DNA of 64,000 nucleotides, taken from NCBI RefSeq assembly GCF_001579045.1, contig NZ_KQ970263.1, positions 1-64,000 of the forward strand. Reading direction: 5' to 3'. Positions 39,816 to 48,438 of the stretch are shown here, piece by piece. The notes beneath the pieces were generated by a model. It did not search any database, was not told the DNA's origin, and saw nothing but the letters and a program-made list of their open reading frames with translations. Each line of letters starts with the position of its first letter. Within the stretch, counting starts at the first letter, position 1. Made by a program: the position numbers and the translations under genes. This DNA comes from Streptococcus mitis (GTDB lineage Bacteria; Bacillota; Bacilli; Lactobacillales; Streptococcaceae).

Positions 39816-40952
39816 TTATTCTTCGACAGTATCGTTTTCTGCTTCCAAATCTACCGAACCAGCTTCTTCCATGGCTTCAAATTCGCTAGCAGACTTGATG
39901 TCGATACGGTAACCAGTCAAGTGAGCCGCCAAGCGAACATTTTGTCCACGACGACCAATGGCAAGAGAAAGCTTGTTATCAGGAACAACTACCAAGGCAC
40001 GTTTGCTGTCGTTTTCGTCAAAGATAACTTGGTCAACCTCAGCAGGAGCGATGGCATTGTAGATAAATTCAGCTGGATCTGCTACCCACTCGATAACATC
40101 GATATTTTCTTCGATTGGCACCATACGATCATTCTTAGCATCGTAGCGAGCTGGGTGGAATTTGCTAGTGATTTTCTTGATATTCGCTCCACCGCGTCCA
40201 ACGATTGTACCGATAGCATCCACGTTTGGATTATGACTACGAACGGCAACTTTAGTACGGTCACCAGCTTCACGAGCCACGCTCATGATTTCAACCGTTC
40301 CGTCATAAACTTCTGGAATTTCTTGCTCCATCAAACGTTTGATCATTTCTGGATGGCTACGGCTAACAAAGACGTTGACACCGCGAGGGTTATCTTCAAC
40401 CTTGTAGACATAAACTTCAATACGATCATGAGAAGCAAAAACTTCTCCAGGAATTTGGTCTTGTTTTGACAATTGGGCTTCGATACTACCAAGGTTGACA
40501 TAGATAAAGCGGTTGTCAAAGCGCTCTACTGTACCAGACATGATTTCTTGCTCATGCTCTTTGTAAGTATTGTAAGTAATGGCACGTGTTTGCTTGCGCA
40601 TTTTTTCCATGATAGTTTGTTTGGCAGATTGGGCTGCTACACGACCAAACTCAGCAGGCGCTTCTTCAAACTTGATTTTGTCACCAAGCTCATAGGCTGA
40701 ATTGATGGCAAGAGCATCTTTCAAGCTGATTTCCAAACGGCTATCAAATACTTCATCAACCACTTCACGGACAGTATAAACGGTAAAGTCACCTGTTTTT
40801 TCGTTAAAGTCAATGGCTACGCTGTCTGATTGACCATAGCGTCTGCGATAAGCGGAACGAAGCGACTCTACTACTGCGTCGATGATATCTTCTTTTTTGA
40901 TTCCCTTGTCTTCTTCCAAAATGCGGAAGGCCTCTAGCATTTCTTTACTCAT
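39816..40952 (-). CDS. nusA: Transcription termination/antitermination factor NusA
   Basis: 378 residues: N-terminal RNA-polymerase-binding domain (MSKEMLEAFRILEEDKGIKK), S1 domain (about 135-200), and two KH domains (RSHPEMIKRLMEQEIPEVYD ... TIVGRGGANIKKITSKFHPA and LSLAIGRRGQNVRLAAHLTG). It has the short Gram-positive form without the extra C-terminal acidic repeats. Confidence 0.97.
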   Translation of the reverse strand: MSKEMLEAFRILEEDKGIKKEDIIDAVVESLRSAYRRRYGQSDSVAIDFNEKTGDFTVYTVREVVDEVFDSRLEISLKDALAINSAYELGDKIKFEEAPAEFGRVAAQSAKQTIMEKMRKQTRAITYNTYKEHEQEIMSGTVERFDNRFIYVNLGSIEAQLSKQDQIPGEVFASHDRIEVYVYKVEDNPRGVNVFVSRSHPEMIKRLMEQEIPEVYDGTVEIMSVAREAGDRTKVAVRSHNPNVDAIGTIVGRGGANIKKITSKFHPARYDAKNDRMVPIEENIDVIEWVADPAEFIYNAIAPAEVDQVIFDENDSKRALVVVPDNKLSLAIGRRGQNVRLAAHLTGYRIDIKSASEFEAMEEAGSVDLEAENDTVEE

Positions 40953-40995
40953 GTTTTCTTCACTTTTGAATCCTCAAAAGCTATCCTTTCTTTTT

Positions 40996-41475
40996 CTATA
41001 ATTTAACTGCTAAACGTGCTTTTGATACTAAACTGTATGGAATTTGGACGGTTTTCTTACGCGTCTTGTCCATATATTCCATAGTCAACTCGTCCTCTTC
41101 AAAGGCCAACAAGGTTCCCTCAAAGACTTTCTGCTTGTCGATAGCCTTATAAAGACCAACGTGAATGTATTTCCCAACTGCTCCAGCTATAGCTTCCTTG
41201 GTTTTCAAAGGACGCTCCAAGCCTGGACTGGTGATTTCTAGGAAATATTGTTCTGGGAAGGGATCTGGCTTGATGGTGTCTAGGACAGGACTGATCATTT
41301 CTGTCAAGTCTGCCGTGTCGTTCAAGGTAATTCCTTCAGGTTTATCTACAAAAATACTGAGAATCATGTCACTGCCAATCTTTCCATACTCGATATCCAC
41401 GAGTTCGAAAGGAGCTTCTATGACAGGTTCTACAACTTCTCTGACTAATTCTACGATTGTTGCGATTGCGTCCAC
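40996..41475 (-). CDS. rimP: Ribosome maturation factor RimP
   Basis: 159 residues, the two-domain RimP fold ([34 protein letters not shown]-like core, C-terminal SH3-like domain). It acts in 30S assembly and is first in the operon. The start is unclear: GTG 41475 abuts AGGAG (GGAGGTGGAC), which is too close for normal initiation, while the next codons contain no standard start. GTG is kept because it gives the family N-terminus. Confidence 0.9.
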   Translation of the reverse strand: MDAIATIVELVREVVEPVIEAPFELVDIEYGKIGSDMILSIFVDKPEGITLNDTADLTEMISPVLDTIKPDPFPEQYFLEITSPGLERPLKTKEAIAGAVGKYIHVGLYKAIDKQKVFEGTLLAFEEDELTMEYMDKTRKKTVQIPYSLVSKARLAVKL

Positions 41476-41534
41476 CTCCTCATAAGCAAGAGGCGAAGAT
41501 ATTTCCCCGCCTCACTTTTCATATTCTTACTCTT

Positions 41535-41563
41535 AGTATAGCACGTTTGCCAACTTATGTAAA
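41535..41563 (-). promoter_or_regulatory. Promoter of the rimP-nusA-infB-rbfA operon
   Basis: On the minus strand TTTACA (41558-41563), 17-nt spacer, TATACT (41535-41540), about 60 bases before rimP. Confidence 0.75.
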
Positions 41564-41600
41564 GCAAAAGCACTTATACAGCCTGATTTCAGGTTAATTC

Positions 41601-42236
41601 TTAAAATTCTGCCTCAACTCGGTAGATAACTTGCCCCTTGTTGGAGAATTTTTGCTCGTATTCTGTCATGACATTGCCTTCAAAATCACTGGCATGTAAA
41701 TCAAGCCAGACACCATTGAGCTTCATGCCATACTGAGAAAAACTCACTAGGCTGTACTCAAACAAGCCACGGTTATCCGTCTTGAAATGAATTTCTCCAT
41801 TTTCAGGCAAGATACGCTTGAAGGTATCCAGGAAGGTCTTGTAAGTCAAACGACGCTTTTCATGGCGTTTTTTAGGCCATGGATCTGAAAAGTTCAGATA
41901 CAAGCGATCAATCTCACCGTCTTCAAAGTAGTCAGTCAAGTCAGAACCATCTACCCACAAGAGCTTGATATTAGGTACTCCAACTTCAAGCACCTTGTCC
42001 AAAGCGTAGCTCAAAACAGACTTTTGAATGTCAATCCCGATATAGTTGATGTCAGGGTTTTGCTTGGCCATACCTGAAACAAAGGCACCCTTTCCACTTC
42101 CAACTTCCACATGAATGGGATTATCATTGCCAAACAAGCCCCTCCATTTTCCCTTGGCTTCCAAGGGATTGAGGACCACATACTGGGGATTTGCCTCTAG
42201 TAATTCTGTCGCCCCTTTACGATTTCTAACTCTCAT
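41601..42236 (-). CDS. trmB: tRNA (guanine-N7)-methyltransferase
   Basis: 211 residues. [20 protein letters not shown], then the SAM motif [20 protein letters not shown] and the tRNA-interacting [19 protein letters not shown]. It makes m7G46 in tRNA. The open frame runs upstream into ccrZ, but ATG 42236 overlaps the ccrZ stop by four bases and gives the family N-terminus. Confidence 0.96.
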   Translation of the reverse strand: MRVRNRKGATELLEANPQYVVLNPLEAKGKWRGLFGNDNPIHVEVGSGKGAFVSGMAKQNPDINYIGIDIQKSVLSYALDKVLEVGVPNIKLLWVDGSDLTDYFEDGEIDRLYLNFSDPWPKKRHEKRRLTYKTFLDTFKRILPENGEIHFKTDNRGLFEYSLVSFSQYGMKLNGVWLDLHASDFEGNVMTEYEQKFSNKGQVIYRVEAEF

Positions 42237-43027
42237 CTTCTCTTTCCATACTTGTCTCGGAAGTGACGCAAGCCATGAATCTCCCAATTGACATTTTCTA
42301 AATCTTGGTTCATATAATACTTGGAAATCTGGCTCAAGTAAGACAGTTGACCATACCAGTACAATTTACTTAATACCGTTTGATTGTACTTATAACCGTA
42401 GTAGGTCAACCATTCCTTCCACTGATGTTCTGGAATATAATGGCAGAGCATATGGGCCACATCAAACATGCGGTCAGTCAAGCGAACCGAATCCCAATCC
42501 ACCAAATAAATCAAGCCACTGTCTGTCTCAATCCAATTACTATGTCGTACATCTCCATGGACAATGGTCGCATGGTCCTCTCTAAATCCTGGAATAGTCT
42601 GACGTAAATCAGCCATCACTTCACTGATAAAATGATTTTTACGCAAAGCATCTGGAGCCGTTTCCTGCCAAGACTGCAGTAAATCTACAGGTGTTTCCAT
42701 GGCATACCCCAAACGACTCAACTGTGTCATCAACGGACGTGAGCGATGAAGGCGGGTTAAAATATTGACGATTTGCTTACGATTCATATCATAGGGGGTC
42801 AATATCTTGCCAGTCAACCATTCTTGAGCACACATATCACGCCCATCTGCCAAACGGCGACTCCATAATAATTGTGGAGCAATTTGTTCTCTAGCTAGAC
42901 CAGGTAGGATTGGAGAGGTGTTCATTTTTACAAAGATACGCTTCCCATCAGGATAGCTACCCATATAAGCCTTGCCACTTTTCCCAGGTATGGGAGTCAG
43001 TGTTAGCTCATTATCACCCAAATCCAT
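42233..43027 (-). CDS. ccrZ: Cell-cycle regulator CcrZ (phosphotransferase family)
   Basis: 264 residues with the aminoglycoside-phosphotransferase/choline-kinase fold: the catalytic [14 protein letters not shown] (HGDxxxxN) and the metal-binding [18 protein letters not shown]. In pneumococcus the gene directly upstream of trmB is CcrZ, which links replication start to division and phosphorylates ribonucleosides. Position and coupling to trmB here match. Confidence 0.9.
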   Translation of the reverse strand: MDLGDNELTLTPIPGKSGKAYMGSYPDGKRIFVKMNTSPILPGLAREQIAPQLLWSRRLADGRDMCAQEWLTGKILTPYDMNRKQIVNILTRLHRSRPLMTQLSRLGYAMETPVDLLQSWQETAPDALRKNHFISEVMADLRQTIPGFREDHATIVHGDVRHSNWIETDSGLIYLVDWDSVRLTDRMFDVAHMLCHYIPEHQWKEWLTYYGYKYNQTVLSKLYWYGQLSYLSQISKYYMNQDLENVNWEIHGLRHFRDKYGKRR

Positions 43028-43103
43028 TTCTTTCCTCCGTATAAAGTTTCCTTACTATTCTACTAGTTTTTGGCCTATTCGTCAACCGCTCCACACCCGA
43101 TTC

Positions 43104-43250
43104 TCAAAGAAAAGCATTTCGGGTAACTTCCTTATAACTCTTTCCTTTTGAGCGAAAATAAATAATCTGTAGACGTTTGTGATATTTGGCGTACGATGAA
43201 TCTCTTAGGAGTTTTGCAATTTTCTGTATTTCTTCGTTTGTAAGTTTCAT
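43104..43250 (-). pseudogene. Truncated N-terminus of an IS630-type transposase
   Basis: 48 codons, MKLTNEEIQKIAKLLRDSSY, AKYHKRLQIIYFRSKGKSYK, then an unrelated EVTRNAFL. This is the first DNA-binding helix-turn-helix of an IS630-like transposase cut off by a later event. No other part of the element is visible. Confidence 0.55.
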
Positions 43251-43287
43251 AACTACCATTATAAGATGTTTTTTTGATTTTAGGATA

Positions 43288-43829
43288 GTAGCAGCCGTGC
43301 TATGAGTCGTGTTCGTGTCCAAATCATGAATCAATTCGATAGAATATCTCATGAATACAAGGCTATTAAACGCTACTGGAAACTCATTCAGCAGGATAGT
43401 CGTAAATTGAGTGATAAACGATTTTATCGTCCTACTTTTCGTATGCACTTGACGAATAAAGAAATTCTAGACAAGCTTTTGAGCTATTAAGAAGACTTGA
43501 AACACCACTATCATCTCTATCAACTCTTGCTTTTTCACTTTCAGAATACGGAGCCTGACAAATTTTTCGGACTTATTGAGGACAATCTTAAGCAGGTTCA
43601 TCCTCTTTTTCAGACTATCTTTAAAACCTTCCTCAAGGATAAAGAAAAGATTGTCAACGCTCTTCAACTACCCTATTCTAACGCCAAATTGGAGGCGACT
43701 AATAATCTCATTAAACTTATCAAGCGAAATGCCTTTGGTTTTCGGAACTTTGAAAACTTCAAAAAACGGATTTTCATCGCTCTAAATATCAAAAAAGAAA
43801 GGACGAAATTTGTCCTTTCTAGATCTTAG
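43288..43829 (+). pseudogene. 3' fragment of an IS1167-like (ISL3 family) transposase
   Basis: One frame reads SRAMSRVRVQIMNQFD, then KAIKRYWKLIQQDSRKLSDK, an in-frame stop at 43488-43490, then EDLKHHYHLYQLLLFHFQ and the C-terminal DDE segment ATNNLIKLIKRNAFGFRNFE. The N-terminal two thirds are missing and the stop makes it inactive. The right terminal repeat follows directly. Confidence 0.85.
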
Positions 43830-43863
43830 CTGACTTCAACCCACTACAGTTGACAAAGAGCCA
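43829..43863 (+). mobile_element. Right inverted repeat of IS1167/ISL3-type element
   Basis: GCTGACTTCAACCCACTACA then GTTGACAAAGAGCC matches the IS1167-type terminal sequence. The left end is not found in the window. Confidence 0.75.
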
Positions 43864-44037
43864 AAAATTTTACGAAATGCTAAAATAATTATATTGTCTC
43901 ACACAAAAACTAGATAATTCAAAAATTCACCTATCGACTATCTGTGTTTGACTACAAGATATAGAAAATCTATTATTTTGGGAGGTGACAATAAAAGTGA
44001 ATAATGTAAAAATTTAGAATTTTCAACATAGCTAAAA

Positions 44038-44874
44038 TTATCCAACATGGGTAATCTCCATAGCAACTTCATTTTTTAATAACATTTGCAGTCGTTCATT
44101 ATCTATAAATCTTTCAACTCCATAAAAATCAAGTAAATATTGAGGAAATGCACTAAGTAACAATACTCGTTCAAGAGGTAATATAAAGTCGTTATACTGC
44201 TTTAAAAATATGTCTTTAGAATCTATAGTCCCCTCTTGAATAAATGAATTGATTTTTAAATAAAATAATATATAAGTTGTATAAAGAATCAAACTAAGCC
44301 AAATTTGATTTTTATCTTTCATTCTAATTTGAAATGGACCATTTTCTTTAATAAAAATCTTACACTCATCTTTAAAGTGAACATCGCTAAACACAGGGTA
44401 TGTAATAAGATTAATACTATCACAATTTATAAATCTTTCATGAAAGTAATTATTGGCTTCCACCATAGGATAACTTAAAAAAAGTTTACCATTTTCGGTT
44501 GCATTATCAAATAAGTTTAACATCTCCTCAATTTTGTTATATATTTCGTTATATATTTTTTCTACATCTTTATCTTTTTTATCTTCTTTATAGTGTTGGG
44601 CATCTAAATCGAAAAAGAGATAAATTAAAGAGAAGTCCTCGCTAGTATATTCAAATTCCCCATCAGATAATTCACAAATATGTTCTACTGTTTGTTCATA
44701 TTGGTTTTCTTTTAATTTATTATATAAGAAATAAATGTTTGTAGAAAAAATGACTATTTCATAATCAATTTTATGAGAAAAAAAGTCACTTTGAAAATTG
44801 CAAACCGATTTCACGAATTTTGTATCCGGTTTTTTGCCCTCAGTAATAAATAGTATTCTTTTAGTTTTTGACAT
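44038..44874 (-). CDS. Toprim-like partner of the AAA ATPase (putative defence effector)
   Basis: 278 residues. An N-terminal Toprim-like pattern: hydrophobic strand then E in ILFITEGKKPDTKFV, and later LIYLFFDLDAQH with the D-x-D pair, the layout used for metal-dependent nuclease chemistry; the C-terminal half is helical. It overlaps the 3' end of the ATPase gene (44861), so the two are made together. Known two-gene defence systems (PARIS AriA/AriB, AbiL, RloA/RloB) share this plan, but I cannot assign it to one. ATG 44874 is favoured over the TTG two codons above. Very AT-rich. Confidence 0.65.
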   Translation of the reverse strand: MSKTKRILFITEGKKPDTKFVKSVCNFQSDFFSHKIDYEIVIFSTNIYFLYNKLKENQYEQTVEHICELSDGEFEYTSEDFSLIYLFFDLDAQHYKEDKKDKDVEKIYNEIYNKIEEMLNLFDNATENGKLFLSYPMVEANNYFHERFINCDSINLITYPVFSDVHFKDECKIFIKENGPFQIRMKDKNQIWLSLILYTTYILFYLKINSFIQEGTIDSKDIFLKQYNDFILPLERVLLLSAFPQYLLDFYGVERFIDNERLQMLLKNEVAMEITHVG

Positions 44875-45985
44875 CAGCAAAGAACCCTGTTCTGTACATT
44901 TTCTCTAAATTTTGTGTTTTTCTTATAACCATATCTGTTTTATTTGAAAGACTAGATATTTCATTATCTTCAATGATGTAATAACAATCTGGTCGTAATA
45001 AAGTATTAGACATATTAGTGGTATTATGTGTTGTTATAACTAATTGGAGAGATGGTATTTTTATTAATCTTTTAATAATTTCACGAGAAACATCATTATG
45101 AAAATATGCATCAAATTCATCCATAAAAACAAAACGAACTTCTTTTTCAAACGATAAATACCAATAAAAGAAAAGTGTTAGTGATCTAGTCCCTTTAGAC
45201 ATAATGCCCCAAAACTCTACTTCCTTGCCTGAGTCAAATTTCACATAAATCTGTTTTTCTCCATCAACCTCTTTTTCAAATAGATTATAATCTATACCTA
45301 AATCTTTTAAAAATTGATTATAGTTACTAAGGTTTCCAGTCTCAATAATTGCTGAGGCAATGGATTCCGAACCTGTTTTAAAACCTCTATACCTGTTTCC
45401 GTCCAGCGAATCAAAAGATAGCATTCTATTGACAAAATCCATAAAAAGTAAAAATACTTCAACATTTTTATCTGTCTTAGGATTTAATGCGGTATTATTC
45501 CTAATATATTTAACTAACGATAGATCCTCAGTATCAAAATCAAATGTTAGATGCTCGGTACCTTTCAAGGTTGCTTTTTCTCTCTCATTTTTTTGACGAG
45601 AGTCTATTACTGGAGTTCCATTAATCAAAACAATTTCTTCTACTAATCTTAGAAAGCTAGATTTCTTATATCTATATATAAGTTCATCCTTATCAAACTG
45701 AAAAGTATATTCAAATTCTGCTATATCTATATCACTGTCTAAATTTAAGTAATGTTTATCATATTCTTCTCTTCTAATATGTTTATCTGTCAAATGTGAA
45801 ACTATATCCATAAGAGCCAAGCCTAAATTGGATTTCCCGCTGGCGTTATCTCCATAGATTAGTGAATCTTTAACAAGGTTATCTTGAATTGCATCAGTAT
45901 TATATTCGTAATTCCCTGAGGTAAAATCGAAGATTAATTCATCTTTAAAATTCTTAAAACCTTTAACTTTAAATGTTTTAATCAT
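44861..45985 (-). CDS. AAA/ABC-type ATPase (putative phage-defence sensor)
   Basis: 374 residues of the OLD/RloA-like type. Walker A YGDNASGKS (44-52), signature-like SKGTRSL (263-269), Walker B FVFMDEFDAYF (D289/E290) and the switch His in VITTHNTTN (H320). Such ATPases sense infection and control an attached or adjacent nuclease; here a Toprim-like protein follows with overlapping genes. GGAGG lies before the ATG. The pair sits between IS debris and the blp genes and has lower GC than either. Confidence 0.78.
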   Translation of the reverse strand: MIKTFKVKGFKNFKDELIFDFTSGNYEYNTDAIQDNLVKDSLIYGDNASGKSNLGLALMDIVSHLTDKHIRREEYDKHYLNLDSDIDIAEFEYTFQFDKDELIYRYKKSSFLRLVEEIVLINGTPVIDSRQKNEREKATLKGTEHLTFDFDTEDLSLVKYIRNNTALNPKTDKNVEVFLLFMDFVNRMLSFDSLDGNRYRGFKTGSESIASAIIETGNLSNYNQFLKDLGIDYNLFEKEVDGEKQIYVKFDSGKEVEFWGIMSKGTRSLTLFFYWYLSFEKEVRFVFMDEFDAYFHNDVSREIIKRLIKIPSLQLVITTHNTTNMSNTLLRPDCYYIIEDNEISSLSNKTDMVIRKTQNLEKMYRTGFFADVKN

Positions 45986-46056
45986 GTTTCCTCCTTAGTG
46001 TAATTTTTTTACACCGACTCTATAATACTAAAGAATAATCCAATTGTCAAAGAATT

Positions 46057-46431
46057 TTAGCTATTTTCTAGAATCCAGCTTAGCATCAAAATCAAAGACA
46101 GGGAAATTCCTCTGCTGACTTCCGCCAAGTGTTGAACTCCTGCGCCAGAAGAAATAGCGAAGAAATGAATATAAACTAGCGTCTCAAGCAGACTTAGAAG
46201 AAAGATTTCAATGAAGAGCAAGAGTTGTTTCTTGCTTAACATCCCAAAAGAAATCATTTCAAACTGTCTAGCATAAGCGACACTCATCGAGGTTACAAGA
46301 AGACTTACAATAATCAGTGCAGGCTCATTTTGAAAAAAATCCCCATGGTTAATCGTATAAGGAACTGTAATGACGATTAGTAGTACTAAAAATCCAAAGC
46401 ATAAGGCATGAAATTTATCAAAAAACTCTAT
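46057..46431 (-). CDS. Blp-locus membrane protein with an ATA start (124 codons, possibly dead)
   Basis: The open frame carries a perfect AGGAGG followed eight bases later by ATA (46431), not ATG. From there it reads IEFFDKFHALCFGFLVLLIV, PYTINHGDFFQNEPALIIVS, LLVTSMSVAYARQFEMISFG and ends LILMLSWILENS, a three- to four-helix membrane protein such as bacteriocin immunity proteins. An internal ATG at 46284 has no ribosome site. Either the start has mutated or a non-standard start is used. It follows the 82-aa gene by 30 bases. Confidence 0.5.
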   Translation of the reverse strand: MEFFDKFHALCFGFLVLLIVITVPYTINHGDFFQNEPALIIVSLLVTSMSVAYARQFEMISFGMLSKKQLLLFIEIFLLSLLETLVYIHFFAISSGAGVQHLAEVSRGISLSLILMLSWILENS

Positions 46432-46461
46432 AAAACTATCCTCCTCAACAAACAGACTTCC

Positions 46462-46710
46462 CTACAAGTCATCCTTTAGTTCTAGCCTTTCTAAAACAAA
46501 CCATTTGAGTAACCAAAATCCGACCACATAACCACCCCCTAAGAAGATAGCCATTAAAGATAGCATGGGATTTAGGAAATAAAAGGCCACAACAGATACA
46601 AAGGTTAGCACAAAAACATTAAAAGCAATGGTGTCAGAAGCCAAGACCAGAATATAGGGTGTCAACCAGTCTAAGGTTTTGGAATCTAGGAAAAATAAGT
46701 GTTTATACAT
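46462..46710 (-). CDS. Small membrane protein of the blp locus (BlpZ-like)
   Basis: 82 residues with two strong membrane helices (SDTIAFNVFVLTFVSVVAFY and FLGGGYVVGFWLLKWFVLER) after a short amphipathic start MYKHLFFLDSKTLDWLTPYI. GGAGG precedes the ATG. Proteins of this shape form the immunity end of pneumococcal blp operons, where one is called BlpZ; I recognise it by position and pattern only, so no symbol is assigned. Confidence 0.7.
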   Translation of the reverse strand: MYKHLFFLDSKTLDWLTPYILVLASDTIAFNVFVLTFVSVVAFYFLNPMLSLMAIFLGGGYVVGFWLLKWFVLERLELKDDL

Positions 46711-46768
46711 GATGACCTCCTCTTGCCAGACTGTGGACTAAGCGCAGATTAAGAAGAAAGCTCTTCCT

Positions 46769-47173
46769 CTACTTTTTATAATACTTCAAGCCCCAAATGA
46801 GCAGAAGCATGATAAGCAAGCAGAGAATAGCGCCAATGTAAGCGATTAGTTGTTGATAGGATTCTCCTGCTGTGATACCTCTATACAAACAGATAATAGA
46901 CATAAAACCTGTTAAACCAATATACATGAGTTGATTGGTTCTAGGACTAACTAAATCATCATCTTCAAACTTTCTTATCCTCATTTCCCTAGTGAGGTAA
47001 ACAGTGACCAAAATAGAAGCCAAATTAATAACCACTAAAAGAAATTGGAAAACCAATGAAAAAGTTAAAAACTGACGAGATAGAAATAGATAAGTAGATA
47101 CAAGTAAGGGCAACTGACCTAGGAACAATCTTGCAAGAAAGATGTTCCGTTTTTTAGCAAGAAAAGTTTTCAT
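46769..47173 (-). CDS. Blp immunity-like membrane protein
   Basis: 134 residues with about four membrane helices (FLARLFLGQLPLLVSTYLFL, FSLVFQFLLVVINLASILVT, YIGLTGFMSIICLYRG, LIAYIGAILCLLIMLLLIWG) and a conserved cytosolic motif REMRIRKFEDDDLVSPRTN. The start overlaps the stop of the 54-aa gene (ATGA). A truncated second copy exists at 50313-50561. Expression should come from BlpR box 1. Confidence 0.7.
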   Translation of the reverse strand: MKTFLAKKRNIFLARLFLGQLPLLVSTYLFLSRQFLTFSLVFQFLLVVINLASILVTVYLTREMRIRKFEDDDLVSPRTNQLMYIGLTGFMSIICLYRGITAGESYQQLIAYIGAILCLLIMLLLIWGLKYYKK

Positions 47174-47334
47174 TTCTTTGCTCCTTTCTTTTTAGTTAAA
47201 GCAAGATAGATTATAACCGCAATCATATAGGCTATAGTATAAAATAGCTGATACCAAATACTTTCCCTAAGCGGATAAAGAAAGATGGACATGATTAAAT
47301 ACAAAACGAAAATAATCAGTATTTTTTTCTTCAT
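47170..47334 (-). CDS. Small two-helix membrane protein, 54 aa
   Basis: ATG 47334 follows GGAGG; the frame reads MKKKILIIFVLYLIMSIFLY, PLRESIWYQLFYTIAYMIAV, IIYLALTKKKGAKK. It is the first gene after BlpR box 1 and is coupled to the 134-aa gene. No double-glycine leader, so an immunity or accessory protein rather than a bacteriocin. Confidence 0.7.
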   Translation of the reverse strand: MKKKILIIFVLYLIMSIFLYPLRESIWYQLFYTIAYMIAVIIYLALTKKKGAKK

Positions 47335-47391
47335 AAGATTTCCTCCTAAATGTATGCTTTATCTTAGTTGAGCTACAACCTTTACACTGCT

Positions 47392-47457
47392 AGTATAGCA
47401 CTCATTTTGACCTTGGATCACTCAAATCATAAATGGTCATCAAAACATCTTGAATTG
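47392..47457 (-). promoter_or_regulatory. BlpR box 1 and promoter
   Basis: On the minus strand CAATTCAAGATG ... ATGACCATTTATGATTTG (47423-47457), then 26 nt from its end to TATACT (47392-47397). It drives the 54-, 134-, 82- and 124-codon membrane genes. Confidence 0.85.
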
Positions 47458-47465
47458 TTAAAAAA

Positions 47466-47500
47466 TTTAAAAAGCAAGCATGAAAGACATACTTGCCCTT
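47466..47500 (-). terminator. Terminator abutting BlpR box 1
   Basis: GCAAGTATG and CATGCTTGC pair around TCTTT on the minus strand and run into TTTTT. It ends the upstream cassette right next to the following operator. Confidence 0.75.
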
Positions 47501-47625
47501 TACACCATATTGATACCAACTTAATTTGTAGATTTTTATCCTGCTATCACATATCATTTTAACAGGCGAAACAATATTAAAGAAACTCCACTGTAGATTA
47601 AACTAGCGATAAAAAATCTCTTTAT

Positions 47626-47745
47626 CTAATTAGATCTATCTTTATTCTTCTTTGGAGATTTTAAAAATTTTTTCCTAATTAAAGAAGTAATAAAAGAAAC
47701 AAACATACTAACAACAAAAGCAATAAGAAAACTTTTGAAATCCAT
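47626..47745 (-). CDS. Small basic membrane protein, 39 aa
   Basis: ATG 47745 follows GGAGG: MDFKSFLIAFVVSMFVSFIT, SLIRKKFLKSPKKNKDRSN. One membrane helix and a basic tail; perhaps an immunity peptide of a lost bacteriocin whose remnant lies just upstream. The frame continues upstream to 47829 but that part is bacteriocin-leader debris. Confidence 0.55.
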   Translation of the reverse strand: MDFKSFLIAFVVSMFVSFITSLIRKKFLKSPKKNKDRSN

Positions 47746-47769
47746 AATTACCTCCAAGTACAGCTCCTC

Positions 47770-47832
47770 TACATACAAGCTCAAACCTTTAAGCAAGCAT
47801 AATAGCCAATTGTAAAATTGTTTTTGCATTCA
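47770..47832 (-). pseudogene. Remnant of a double-glycine bacteriocin precursor
   Basis: GTG at about 47832 reads MNAKTILQLAIMLA then stop, aligning with the intact leader at 51912 (MNTKTMSQFSVMDNEMLA): the DNE codons are deleted and TAA follows. It sits exactly where a Blp bacteriocin is expected, behind BlpR box 2 with GAGG upstream. Confidence 0.55.
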
Positions 47833-47881
47833 CGAGGAATACCTCTTTTTACTTTCGTCCTATTACAACCTTAATAAGGTT

Positions 47882-47947
47882 AGTATACTACTATTTTTTA
47901 AAATTTTCCATCCAAATCACAAATGGTCATCAAAACATCTTGAATTG
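47882..47947 (-). promoter_or_regulatory. BlpR box 2 and promoter
   Basis: CAATTCAAGATG ... ATGACCATTTGTGATTTG (47913-47947), then TATACT (47882-47887) at the same 26-nt distance. It drives the bacteriocin remnant and the 39-aa gene. Confidence 0.85.
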
Positions 47948-47955
47948 TAAAAAAT

Positions 47956-47988
47956 TTAAAAAAGCAAGCATGAAAACATACTTGCCCT
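47956..47988 (-). terminator. Terminator abutting BlpR box 2
   Basis: GCAAGTATG and CATGCTTGC pair around TTTT on the minus strand, then TTTTTT. Nearly identical to 47466-47500, including the flanks. Confidence 0.75.
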
Positions 47989-48023
47989 ATGGGAATTTAA
48001 CAATAATCGAAAACGATTCACCC

Positions 48024-48380
48024 TTACTTCCGTCTGTTCTCATAGATTCTCATGATTGCAACAAGGATACAGGCTGTCCCACCTGCCAAAGCCAGGAGGG
48101 TAATGATAATGTTGAGAATTTCAGGCGTCCTCTCTATTCTGTTGACAAGACGGACTAAAGACAATACTGTCAATAAGAGTAAAGCTACTGACCTTGTCCG
48201 AATTAATGAAGTCATTCGGTTCTCAACCGCATATAAGAATGATGGTAACATAACACAGGCTATAGCAATCACAAACAGGTTGCCCCCTGTTTCTTCTCCC
48301 TTGTTCACCACGGAAATCATGAGAAGATTCGATGCTATGATCAACGTAGAACAGATGATAAAAAAGGATTTCTTATTCAT
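48024..48380 (-). CDS. Blp immunity-like membrane protein, 118 aa
   Basis: Four predicted membrane helices (FFIICSTLIIASNLLMISVV, NLFVIAIACVMLPSFLYAVE, SVALLLLTVLSLVRLVNRI, ILNIIITLLALAGGTACILV) joined by short basic loops; GAGG lies before the ATG. The pattern is that of small bacteriocin immunity proteins. It belongs to the cassette behind BlpR box 3, following an interrupted small gene. Confidence 0.7.
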   Translation of the reverse strand: MNKKSFFIICSTLIIASNLLMISVVNKGEETGGNLFVIAIACVMLPSFLYAVENRMTSLIRTRSVALLLLTVLSLVRLVNRIERTPEILNIIITLLALAGGTACILVAIMRIYENRRK

Positions 48381-48438
48381 TTAATATACCTCATATACTA
48401 TGGTAAAAGTCAAACTGGACAAAGACAAACTTTAACTG

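Noticed and set aside
43104-43448. A 114-residue protein on the minus strand
   Set aside because: Only the last 48 codons look like a real protein (IS630-type HTH); the rest is antisense of the ISL3 transposase fragment.
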